DNA of 64,000 nucleotides from Tetracentron sinense (taxonomy: Eukaryota; Streptophyta; Magnoliopsida; Trochodendrales; Trochodendraceae): positions 26,197,760 through 26,261,759 of the forward strand of contig CM026557.1 of NCBI GenBank assembly GCA_015143295.1. The letters are read 5' to 3'. Below the pieces are notes generated by a model that saw nothing but the letters and a program-made list of their open reading frames with translations, made no database searches and was not told the origin of the DNA. This document shows, one piece after another, positions 45,546 to 55,793 of this stretch. The position numbers and the translations under genes were made by a program. Position 1 is the first letter of the stretch, and each line of letters begins with the position of its first letter.

Positions 45546-47439
45546 GGTCTAGATCTGATATGCGCTTTACACTTATAGTTTCTCTGGGAAATGACAAGAG
45601 ACCATCCTTGGCACACTCTTCATCCCTCTTTCCTGTAACCCATTTACAAATCAAATCAAATCTCGCTAGTTAGCCCCTTGAGCCTGACAGCCCCTCTTTC
45701 ATTACACTTTTCAGGGACACCCTCCCTTGCCCCCTACGGCATTGGCCCAAACTATGTCATGACCCGATCCTGCAAAGGTAAGTAGGCAACCTGTCAAATC
45801 AGGTGCGGTCACATTTGGGATATCTACTCCCCGACTCTCCCCCAAACAGAGTCCCTCACACCCCAAGCAGAGACAAACTCTCCCAACTTTCCAAGCAAAA
45901 CGATTCTCATTGGTACAAAGTTTCTATCAAAAGAAAGCTCAAAATAGAAGTCGAAACATTTCCACAATCAGAGACTCCCCACCAAGGTGACCTCTCCGGA
46001 CTCTTTATCCAGTAGAGATAATCTCTCAAGAAAAACAAAATCCTCGGGCAGAGACAACCTCTCTATCCCCAGCAGACACAACCTCTCTCGCTCTCTCTCC
46101 CCCATCCCAAAAAAAAAAAAATCGAATCATCATCACCAGGGAATCATAAGGCATAGGCCTTAAGCAAACAATCCCTCCGGAAACAAAAGAATCCTCCCCA
46201 GAGAGTGAAAATCAATTATATCAAACCAAAACCTCCAAGGGAGAGCAAATCAACTACAAACAGAAGAAATCCCAGGGTGTCCCAAACTTCGGTCCCTCTG
46301 CCTACATTTCGTCCTACTATAAGTCCTCCTCGATCCCTTAGGAATTACGAGTGCAAGTGTAATATCACGTCTGAATCCCCAGTGGAAATATCATTCTCAA
46401 AACCCTCGAGGAGCGCCATTCAGGGCTATGACGGGAGAAGACCTATTTCTCCTCTACATAAAAGAAACCTCCTCAGTAAGTCGCGGGCATGAGTGAAAAT
46501 AGGCAACGGCCTCATTGCGCAAAAATCATGCGATCCCCACACCTAGTCTTGTGACTAGGGGCAAAAAAAGGATAAAAATCAATCAGCTTCACAGGCATGA
46601 GGAAAACTGGCAACGGCCTCATCACGCAAAAATTATGCGAACCCCATGACTTGGTCATTCCAAGGGTAAAAAAAGGGAGAAAAGCTAATGAGCAGTTTGG
46701 CAACAACATCTGGCAGCAATTAGGCTAGCTCGATAAATCCCCTATAGCAATCCACGGCAGGTGGCATGGAAGATCAGCTTCCCTAACACTAGGCTCCAGC
46801 AGAGTTCAGATCCTCAGCAGTGATCTACGGCAGTGTCATATCCCTTAGCAGATCCCCAATAACGGTCTACAATGGCTTTACATCCCCCAGTGGATCTCCC
46901 CAGCAGGAGCATCCTATTTGCTCCCCCAGCAAGGTTCTCCCCAGTCAGTGTCTAATCTCCAACAGTGACAAAACAAACAGGTCTACCAAAGAGCATCCTC
47001 AGTAGTGACAAAGCCTCTTCTGGGTAATACTCTACTCTCCAAGAGCGAAAGACAGACTATAGAATCCCCAAAGCCCTGACTAAGGCACTTTCTCGATAAA
47101 ACTGATAGCTAGTTGAACATTCTTTTGTTGAAAGCAAATTTTTTTTACAAAGGACCAAAACCTTTTACAAAATGTTTTCAAAAAACAAACTCTTTGGTAT
47201 CCTAACCAGATTGTACCAGCCTGCACTGAGCAGCCCTAGCAAGTCAGAGTAGAAGAAGCTGGCACCATGCCTCCCCGCAAGTCGCAATCAGTAGAGTCAT
47301 GGGAAAGTATCCTCGCCTTTATCCCTTGCATGACATCCCCGCATAGCATCACACCTTGTGTGACCAAACTCCTCAACATCATCTTTGATCAAACTTCAAC
47401 GCCTTTTGGCCACATTACTCAACATCCGTGGGTACCTTT
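45546..47439 (+). other. Element A 3' UTR, non-coding
   Basis: No gene conserved with B. It has a 107-bp direct duplication (46488 and 46595, each with GCAACGGCCTCAT). CCCCAGCAG-type strings are scattered from 46065 to 47060; one (46065-46076) is a 12-base perfect complement of the PBS. Confidence 0.65.
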
Positions 47440-48000
47440 ATAGTGTACACCACCATTTCTGTTTGTACCTTCATAGTGTACATTCCCTGACATCCCACGT
47501 ATACCTTTACAACATATACCACTTGCATGTCTCCTCTTTCGACACCCTCGTGTGTCCTCGATATCCTGTATATACCTTTACAGTATATACCACCTGCATG
47601 TCATTCCTTTCGATACCCCCGTGTGTCCTCGACATCCCGTGTATACCTTTACAGTGTATACCACCTGCATGTCTCATCTTCGACACCCTCATGTGTCCTC
47701 GACATCCCGCGTATACCTTTGCAGCGTATACCACCTGCATGTCTCATCTTCAACACCCTCGTGTGTCCTCGACATCCCGCGTATACCTTTTGCAACGTAT
47801 ACCACCATGTCTCATCTTGCGACACCCCCGTGTGTCCTCGACATCCCGTGTATACCTTTACAGCGTATACCACCTGCATGTCTCATCCTCGACACCCCGC
47901 GTGTCCTCGACATCCTGTGAGTACCTTTACAGTATACACCACTCGCAGGTCACCCCCTTCACCACCCTGTGTGTTCTAGACACCCCGTGTGTCTTTTCAA
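47440..48000 (+). repeat. 70-bp tandem repeat in the 3' UTR of element A
   Basis: About seven copies of a 68-71 bp unit with start markers near 47510, 47580, 47651, 47721, 47792, 47860 and 47930. The unit includes TATACCACCTGCATGTC and GTGTGTCCTCGACATCC. It corresponds to the 84-bp unit of element B minus about 14 bp. Several overlapping short ORFs across it are artefacts of the repeat. Confidence 0.9.
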
Positions 48001-48247
48001 TCAAACTCGATCGAAGCCTTACGGCCAACGCCTCCAAGCTATGCCATCCCTGTATCCATCAATCCCCAGTGAGTAGTCTGAATTACTTGCCCTTCCCCAG
48101 CAGCGCCTTGCCACTACATTGCACTCACTATTTTTGCAGTGCATGCATACACATCATCATTCCGCATCCCTGTTATCCGAGCTTGGTGTAAAAATAGGAT
48201 GATTACGGTCGTCGCCGTTCGAATTGCCAACCTTGGCATTCTCCAGC
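48001..48247 (+). other. Element A 3' UTR before the polypurine tract
   Basis: Non-coding; aligns with 11700-11975 of element B in the opposite orientation, including GCCAACCTTGGCATTCTC just before the PPT. Confidence 0.6.
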
Positions 48248-48260
48248 AAAGAGGGGCAGC
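48248..48260 (+). other. Element A polypurine tract
   Basis: AAAGAGGGGCAGC immediately before the 3' LTR start TGTAAGCACCC. Confidence 0.85.
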
Positions 48261-50642
48261 TGTAAGCACCCAATTTTTACACCCCATCTAACTGTAGTTA
48301 AAATCCCTTAACTATGGTTACCTCCCCTACAAAGTCCCTCACAACCTAGGTAAGCCTCTCCAGTCAAACCCTACAAAAACCCATGTCCTAAACCCTAGCA
48401 TTAGACGACCTTAGCGTACCCCTTAAACCCATGGCCTATAGGGCCTGACCCTCAGCCTCGAGCCCTTAAGGCCCAAAAAACCTTAGTACATAACCCCCAT
48501 AACCCGTATGTGCAGGCCCAACCCATTTAAAAACAAATTTATAGAATGTCGGTAGAAGGTCTACTGACATTAAAAATAAGCCTTGTTTCAAGCTATCGGT
48601 AGACCTTCTACCGACATCTTCAAGTTCTGAGTTGCAGGCCTGCAACACCCCTGCACACTCTACCTCTACCTCGGTCTCTCCCTCCTCAGCCCTTAATCAA
48701 CCTTACCTTGATCCAATACGCTCCTCTCCCTTCTTCTAAATCCCTTTTAGGTCCCTTAGGAGCTTCCCTATAAGAACCCAACACCACCACAGTTCATACG
48801 GTCTGCGTTTTTTGGAGGAGAACCCCTGTTGCAAAACTGAAATCCTTACCCCTCTTCACACCCTTGGTTCGGTTCTAAGCTTCCCCTAGACCTGCCTCTC
48901 CCCCCTGTTCGTGCAGCACCATTGGAGTGCCACCACCATACACCCGAAGGCACTCCCTGGTTGGCTAGAAACAGAGCTTGGGTAGGGACTTCCCTTACCC
49001 ACTTTCCTTTTGTTCTCTCCATCATGTGAGCCCCTGGTCATCTCCAAGGGACGTTTTTCTTTGTTTTTTATTGCTTAGTAGGTATACAGACCCACACAGG
49101 GCGTTCACCCACCTAAACCATAGGTGTGGTGAACCCCTTCGGGTATAGCACCTCTTCGAGCCTCTCATAGCCATCACAGAACCTTCTGGGGATCCCCCAT
49201 ATCATGAGGGAACCCCTAGTGACCTCTGTGCACAGCCCCAGTAGCTATGGATCCAGTTTTCAGAAAAAGCCCGGAATGACGTTACTCTCAGTACCGTCAT
49301 TTTGAAAATGGCCTGTTTTCCATGTTGTCGGTGATCCCTCTACCGACCCCTTGTTGCTGAGCTTTTTCCAGAATGTCGGTCGTATTTCTACCGACATTCT
49401 GTTTCTCACCTAATTTGGGATGGGCGGTAGAATAACTACCGCCCAATTGCGTTGTCTGCTACAACACCTTTGCACTCTTGTGGGATCCACTCCAGGCATC
49501 CCCTGGGGCCCACACAGAGCCTGATCTCTTCCCAGGAGTCCCCTCTACACTCCCCCACCCTCGGTTCACCTCGGGTTACAATTTAACCCTAGTTAACAGT
49601 GGCAAAAACACTGAACAAAAACACTGCATACAGGTCGGTAATCCAATTACCGACATTATCTTTATTTTTGTTCTGGGCTTTTACAGGGGCCCAGGCCTGG
49701 TAGGAGGCCACTTTAGGCCCTGCCTAGCTCCCTTGGCCCACCTTGGACTATACCAGACCCTTAACTATGGTTCAATCCACCTTCAGTTAACATTTAACCG
49801 CGGTTAAGCACCCCTTAACCCCACAAACCTTGGAAATTAAACGGACATTCCTAAAAATATCATCGGCCATAATACTGACTTTAGCCCTCTCCCAAACCCT
49901 GGTTAGCAACCCTAACCACAGTTAGACCCCCTTAACTGCGATTAGCAACCCTAATCGTAGTCAACTTCGGTTTACGGCCTACCGGGCCTATCTACCGGCC
50001 TTACCTCGGCCTACTGGGCCCTGCCTTAGCCTACAGGGCTACAGCTCACTCACCCTTTACTGTGGTTAGCAACCCTAACTGCAGTTAGTTCGGCCTAATC
50101 CAGGTTAGCAACCCTAACCCAGGCCGGACTCTTTCCTAGTCTACCGGACTACCCCCTCTAAGCCTACCGGGCTTACATACCTTGCACTTGACCCTCCTCG
50201 GTAAAACAAACCCTAGTCTACCAGACTAGTCCATGTTAGCCACCCTTGGTGCACACACACACGCCCCTAGCCTCGGCACAGGCTCACGTGCCAGAACTAC
50301 GCTCGGTCTGATCTCACCCTGTGAGTACGTAGGCAGCCCAACACGGGCTCGACCCCAGTTAGCTTTTCCCTTCTTAGATTAGTGTTCACTTAAATATTTC
50401 AGCATTCTAAACAAGATTAACTTTATTTGGCTTAAACCTGGGGAGTACGAAACCGTTGTAAAACGGAAACCTCGGGGTGCCTAACACCTTCCCCGGACAT
50501 AACCGAACCCCTTACCCCGATCTCTCTCGTGAACCAAGACCTTATCCAAAATTTCGGGGGACTTATCCCTTCTGAATGAATAGGTGGCGACTCTCAAAAA
50601 CCCATGAGACAAACAATGGGGAGAGAATTTCCCGTGCCCACA
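48261..50642 (+). repeat. Element A 3' LTR
   Basis: 2382 bp, TGTAAGCACCC to CCCGTGCCCACA. It has the same hairpins as the 5' LTR, with some arms better preserved (49327-49347, 49371-49399, 49422-49444, 49634-49654). The TATA box is CTATAAGAACCC near 48768. A short duplication (AACAAAAACACTG) near 49606 is not in the 5' copy. Confidence 0.95.
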
Positions 50643-50768
50643 AGATGTAAAACGGTTAGTGCTCAGTTAAACGCTTAGGCATGTTAACAGATTTGAGGTT
50701 TAATTGGCTTCAACATAGGTTCCGGGTTAAACCTTTTATGATTCACCCCAGCAGAGTCGCCAAAGCTA
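50643..50768 (-). other. Element B primer-binding site and start of leader
   Basis: In minus sense, TGGCGACTCTGCTGGGG (50746-50762) follows the 5' LTR of B after a 6-base spacer. It is the same tRNA-Arg type site as in A. The leader then runs to AGATG, where element A is inserted, and resumes at 31540. Confidence 0.85.
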
Positions 50769-53458
50769 TGAGCACGGGTTTCGGGAACCCTTGATTAATC
50801 TCTCACGGGATGTAGAGTCGCCTTATATTCATTCAAAAGGGATAAATTCACGGGAGCTGGGTAAGGTCTTGGTATGCGATTTGAGATGAGGCTAAGGGGT
50901 TCGGTTAAGTTCGGGGAAAGTGTTAGGCACCCGAGGCTTCTGTTTTACAACGGTTCGCTACTTCCTAGGTTTAAGCCAGTTAAAGTTAATGTTTGTTAAA
51001 ATGTCTGATTGTTTAAGTTAACACTAATCCAAGAAAAGTAAAGCTAACTAGGGTCGAACCCGGGTTGGGTTGCCTACGTACTCACAAGGGTGAGATCAGA
51101 CCTAGAATAGTTCTGGCACATGAGTCTGTGCCGAGGCGAGGGTTGTGTGTGTGTGCACCAAGGGTGGCTAACTGGGCTAGTCCGGTAGATTAGGGTTTAG
51201 TTGACCGAATTTGGTCAACTGCATGATTCAAGCCTGATAGGCTTAGGGATAGTCCTGTAGACTAGGGTTTGAGCCTGGTAGGGCCAAGGAGAAGCCCGGT
51301 AGGCTAAGGCGGAGTTTGACCAGGTTTAGGATTGCTAATCGAGATTAGGTCAAAATAACCATGGTTAGAGTTGCTAATCACAGTTAAATGGAGTAAAGTC
51401 AAGCCCGGTAGGCTAAGATGAGGCTCGGTAGGTCGAGAGTAAGTCTGGTAGACTGGATTTTAGGCTCGGTGGACCAAAACCGAAAGTAACCATAGTTAGG
51501 GTTGCTAACTGGGGTTAAGGGTGGTCTAACCTTGGTTAGGGTTACTAACCAGAGTTGAAATGAGCCAAGGTCTATTTTATGGTCCAATTAAGATTTTTAA
51601 GGATTTTTCTAGATTTTATCAAGGTTAAATGGGTTTAACCATAGTTAAGGAAGGTGTTAACTATTGTTAAGTTGATTTAACCGTAATTAGGAATTCACTT
51701 GAGTCCAATTTACTCATTTTCTACCATTTCTGATTATTTCAGATTTTTAGAGAATTTTGAAAATTTTTCTCTCATGGTTAGATCAGCTAACCATGGTTGA
51801 ATTTTAACTGGGGTTGGGTTAACCCATGGTTAAGGTTGGGAAAGTCTGAGAATGGGCCTAGGGGGCTAGGCAGGGCCTAGAGTGGCCTCCTACCAGGCCT
51901 GAGTCCTTACAAAAAACCTAAAGTTTAAAAATAATTTAATGACGGTAATGGTATTACTACCATTAAAACAGTATTTTTAACCATGGTTTGCGTGTATTTA
52001 ACTTGGGTTAGGGGCTAATCCAGAGGGTTCTGAATCCATGGGATTGAAGAGAGGACTCTAGGGAAGAGAATGAGCTTGGGGTGGGCCCCACAGTGAGCCA
52101 AAGTGACCCTGCTCGATTACTGGTAATGACGGTAGATGATCTATCGTCATTATGCACTGCTTTCTTTTTTTGAATTTTAATCATGGTTAGGCTTAACGCA
52201 TGAACCTAGAAAGACCAGGTTAGACTCAGAGGGGTCTGGGGAGTCCAGTCTAGGCCCTGGAATGGACCATAGTCCCACCTAAATGGGTTTAAACAGGCTG
52301 CCAACAAAAGGGCCAGGAATGGCGGTACTAAATTTATTGCCATTCCTGGATTTGCTCAGTTTCGGATTTCTGCCCTCAAGGGCTGCACCATACGAGTTCC
52401 AAGGGTTTCCTCATGGATTAAGGGACCTCCAGAAATGTTTGAGGTGGCCTAGAGAGCACGGGGAGAAGTGTTATACCTGTAGGGGTTCCCCACACCTATG
52501 AAGAAGGTGGGAGAGACCCTTGTGTTGGGTTTGAACCACCACAAACAACAAATAATGGAATAAATTCTCTTGAAAATGACCAAGGGCTCACAATGGCTGC
52601 AAAAAAAAAGATAAAAACAGGGGTAGGGGATGCCCTACCTTGCTGCTCTACTCTTTGCCAAGAGGGCGGTGGCCGGTGGAGGTGCTGCACAGTGGTGGTG
52701 CTGCACAGTGACAGGGGGAGCTAAGAGTGGTCCCTGGAAGCTCAGCGAAGCTTAAGGATGCTTAGGGCAGGGCTTAATACCTGACTTTTTTACAGGGATT
52801 TTGAATGAGGATTTTCAGATCGATCAACAGGCTGTGGAGGCTGGTTTTTATAAGGAGAGCCCTTGGGGACCTAATGGGGATTGAATGGAAGGTCTCTAAG
52901 CTGGTTGGACCTAGTGGAGATTGAGTGAGGGAGGTGAGGTGATGGTGGAGTGTGCAGGGAGGTGTGCAGAGCTTGTAAACCGAAACTCAAACAATGGTGG
53001 TAGATGATTTACTGCCATTGCCAATCCAGGCCAAATGTTAATAGTGGTAGATCATCTACCGCTAATCTAAGATTCATTTAAATTTGGGCCTGTCCCATGC
53101 ATACCTAGGCAAGAGGGGTTGGCTTTAGGGTTTTTGGGCTTCATGGGCCCAGGCTACAAGTTCAGGCCCTAGGGGCCATGGTCTTAGGGTTTAAGCCTTA
53201 AGGGCTCTAGGGCTAGGCTAAGGCTATGGTTTAGGGTTACCTAGAGTTTGGTACTAGGGTTCGATCTATGGGTTTTACTAGGGTTAGTTCCTAGAGTTTA
53301 AGTAGGGTTTACCTAGGGTTAGGAAGCTAACCTAGGGTTTGTCTAAGGTTGAGTCCTAGGGTTAAGCTAAGGTTTCACTAGGGTTTGTCTAGTCGTTTAA
53401 GGGGACTTGGCTGGGGGTAACCATGGTTAGACAGGGGTGTAAAAATTGGGTGCTTATA
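50769..53458 (-). repeat. Element B 5' LTR
   Basis: 2690 bp. In minus sense it starts TATAAGCACCC (first TG changed to TA) at 53458 and ends at TCA (50769). A minus TATA box TTATAAAAACC lies at 52843-52853. Hairpins: 51936-51966, 52124-52152, 52313-52349, 52992-53020, 53042-53064. TAGGGTTT strings cluster at 53190-53400. Dyads GGTTAG-x5-CTAACC lie at 51300-51660. Confidence 0.85.
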
Positions 53459-54499
53459 GGGACTACACAAGAGGTGCCTTAGGAGATTGCAAAGGGCTCT
53501 TCCTCAGGCAAGCATATCTAAGATATGCATTAGGAATCGCATATGAGGACTTTAGAAAACACATGAGGATTTACTATACCGTGGGAATTGCATCCAAGGA
53601 CCTCAGGAAATACATTTGAGGATCCATGTGTAAGGAAACACCTCAAGAACCACATCTAAGGATTTATGTTATTGCCTTAGAGCTAACAAATTCTAAGGGA
53701 AATCTTGATCTTGAATGTCGCTTTGGAGCTAGCAGTGGTACCCAAAGAAAATATGTGACTAATTTGAGATTAGAGCACAATGAAAAAATAAAAAATAAAA
53801 TATCAGAATACTATAAATAGAGATCATCTTTGAATCAACAAATACAAGATCCAAGAAACAAGAAGTTGATATTACACTGTTATATTGATCAATCATTCTC
53901 CTGAGCCAAAAATCCTAATTTTAAGAAACGATACTCTGTTTTTCTCTTTGAGCTAAATCCAAATCATTTTCTTGAGAGATTTCATAGAGTGTGTTATTCC
54001 ATTCAAATCTAACTCAAAAAGAGTTATTCTTTTCGGATTGTAAATCCAAAACTTTCATTTTTAGTCAGTCAAGAACCTGCGTGCTCTTTTAGTGAAGTTG
54101 CGGCTTTGTTTTTTTTAGAGAGGGTTGTGCTCTGATGGTGATAGGTTCCATCTTGACATGAAGAAGGATTGTAAGGTTGCATCTCGACCATAAGAGAGAT
54201 TGTAAAGGTGTTAAGCTTTACCTGTGAAGAAGCTTGTACGATGGTGGATCGTAGTGGAACCTCTTGCTGTTTGCAGAGGCGGGGAGTAGGCTGGAGATTG
54301 CCGAACCTCGTTAACAAACTGAGTTTGCACTTCTTTCTTCTCTCTTCTATATTTTAGATAATCTTGCTTGTAGATTTCTATATCTTCTGTTAGCTGCATT
54401 TTCCTTGTTTTTTAAATTCCGCATTGAAAGGGAAAACAATTTTTAAATCTGCTATTGACCCTATTCACCCCCCCCTCTAGGGTCCATATCTGGGCAACA
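53459..54499 (+). repeat. Right part of a Sirevirus-type LTR (F)
   Basis: From about 53990 it aligns with the LTR of Sirevirus E: TTCGGATT, CAAGAACC, TGTACGATNNNGGATCGT-like, GGGGAGTAGGCTG, GCCGAACCTCG, then a C-rich stretch with TAGGGTC and the end GGGCAACA at 54499. A TATA-like ACTATAAATAGAG lies near 53810. Upstream there are degenerate AAGGAAACACCTCAAG-like repeats. The left part was not found; element B probably split it. No PBS follows: gag of element D follows directly. Confidence 0.65.
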
Positions 54500-55750
54500 G
54501 TAGAGACGTGGATCATGCAGCTGGAGAAGATCTTCAAGGTGCTCCACTGTATCGATGAGCAGCGCATCGGGCTTCCTTCATGATGGAAGGTAAAGCCAAA
54601 CATTGGTGGAGAGCTACCCAGAGACAGAGGGATGTCACTAAGACAGGGGTGCCATGGACATAGGGAGAGTTCTTAGATGTATTCTATGAGCAGTACTTCC
54701 CTATATATATCAGGGAGCAGAAGGTGAGAGAGTTTGTGCTCCTCGAGCAGGGAGAGACGAGCGTAGCCGAGTATGAGGCGAAGTTTGTTGGACTATTGAG
54801 GTTTGCTCCACATCTGATCGCTACAGAGAGTATGTGAATGGGTTGTGGTCTTTTATCTGGGACCGGGTTTCTATGTTCTAGGTAGAGACCTGGAAGGATA
54901 TTTTGGGGAAGGAAAAGATCGTCGAGAGGAATTCTGCGGAGTTTCTCAGGAGGAGGGACAATGGCTTCAGAAAAGGCATGTCCAAAGGATAGTCTAGTAG
55001 CTCAACACCGCCGGAGAAGAGGGCCATGATTGCTCAATTTCAGACTTCTCAGCCTATGCAACAGGCTCGGAGGCCTCCTTTTGCTCTCCTCACCCGATTT
55101 CTACACAAGCTACATGGTCTGCACAACATGCCACTTCTACTTCCGGGCCTGGATTATGTGGACATTGCAGGAGGAAGCACACCGGTGATTGTCGGAAGCT
55201 CTTAGGAGGGTGTTTCCACTATGGCATCTAGGGACACATGTTTAGGGATTGTCCGAGCAGACCACGATTGCCAGCCCAGTCTTAGGGGGGCAAGCCTCTG
55301 GTTCGACAGGCCACATAGCAGGGGTCTTCTCAGACTCCCGGCCCCTAGGTAGGTCAGTTCCTCAGCAGAGATATCCTCAGGCCTCTGGTCAGCCACCAGT
55401 CGGACAGAGTCTTTACTTTACCCGAGCAAGGCACACATGCATCTTATGATGTTGTGCAAGGTATGCTCAAGTTAAAGTTATCACAGCTATAAATTATTAG
55501 TAGTATATGATTGTATTTCTAAGTTGTGTAAGAACATGCTACCTATAGTTATTGTGTGAAAATTTTGATGAATTGAAGTTAAGTAAGCACTAGTCGTGTG
55601 TTGGTCGACACTGGATTTATACATCCTTTGGTCATGTGTAGCGATATTGAGCTTGTATGCACAATTGAGTAGGGTAAAGTGTGGGAAAAATATCCTTGCT
55701 TGATTGTGTATCGTCCTAATTTCGTAGACGAAATTCTTATAGGGGGAGGA
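54500..55750 (+). pseudogene. gag: Element D gag-protease remnant, Tekay-type
   Basis: Broken frames read VETWIMQLEKIFKVLHC, a Gag tail, two cysteine motifs (GHCRRKHTGDC, then a knuckle with FHYGI-stop-GHMFRDC whose second Cys is Tyr), GRVFTLPEQGTHASYDVV and a protease loop RVLVDTGFIHPLV near 55590-55650. Soon after comes the 3' end of the element, GTAGACGAAATTCTTATAGGGGGAGGA-type sequence with a PPT at 55740-55750. RT, RNase H and integrase are absent, so an internal deletion joined protease to the 3' end. Confidence 0.65.
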
Positions 55751-55793
55751 TGTAGAGCCCCGGTATTTAGGTTCACTATTCATGTGAATAGTG
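55751..55793 (+). repeat. Start of the 3' LTR of element D
   Basis: TGTAGAGCCCCGG, then GGTTCACTATTCATGTGAATAG, as in LTR 4. It is cut off by the LTR of Sirevirus E; the remainder is beyond the window. Confidence 0.7.

Larger units (their letters stand above)
31541..50642 (+). mobile_element. Tat/Ogre-type Ty3/gypsy element A
   Basis: A full plus-strand element with two LTRs of 2381 and 2382 bp and a perfect AGATG target duplication (31536-31540 and 50643-50647). It is 19.1 kb as it stands, 16.9 kb without the nested solo LTR. Order: 5' LTR, PBS (33926), ORF1, gag, protease, G-patch, intron-like spacer, RT, RNase H, second RNase H, integrase, repeat-rich 3' UTR, PPT, 3' LTR. Its LTRs differ at roughly 8 of the first 160 aligned bases by eye. 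All coding parts are interrupted, so it cannot move on its own. Confidence 0.95.
3329..53458 (-). mobile_element. Tat/Ogre-type Ty3/gypsy element B (host of nested insertions)
   Basis: A complete but decayed minus-strand element. Its order from right to left is 5' LTR (50769-53458), tRNA-Arg type PBS (50746-50762), leader, ORF1, gag, protease, G-patch segment, RT, RNase H, second RNase H, integrase, repeat-rich 3' UTR, PPT (about 11685-11699) and 3' LTR (3329-11684, split). Dual RNase H and an ORF1 before gag are hallmarks of the Tat clade. It is interrupted by element A, element C and three solo LTRs. The flanks GATTG (3324-3328) and GGGAC (53459-53463) do not match, so its target duplication was not confirmed. 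Confidence 0.85.

Noticed and set aside
47527-48191. Long overlapping ORFs in several frames on both strands
   Set aside because: They are produced by a 70-bp tandem repeat free of stops in some phases; no domain and no conservation with element B.
3324-53463. A target-site duplication for element B
   Set aside because: GATTG on the left and GGGAC on the right do not match. A GATTG 34 bp further right (near 53493) is tempting, but the LTR end is clearly at 53458, so it was not claimed.
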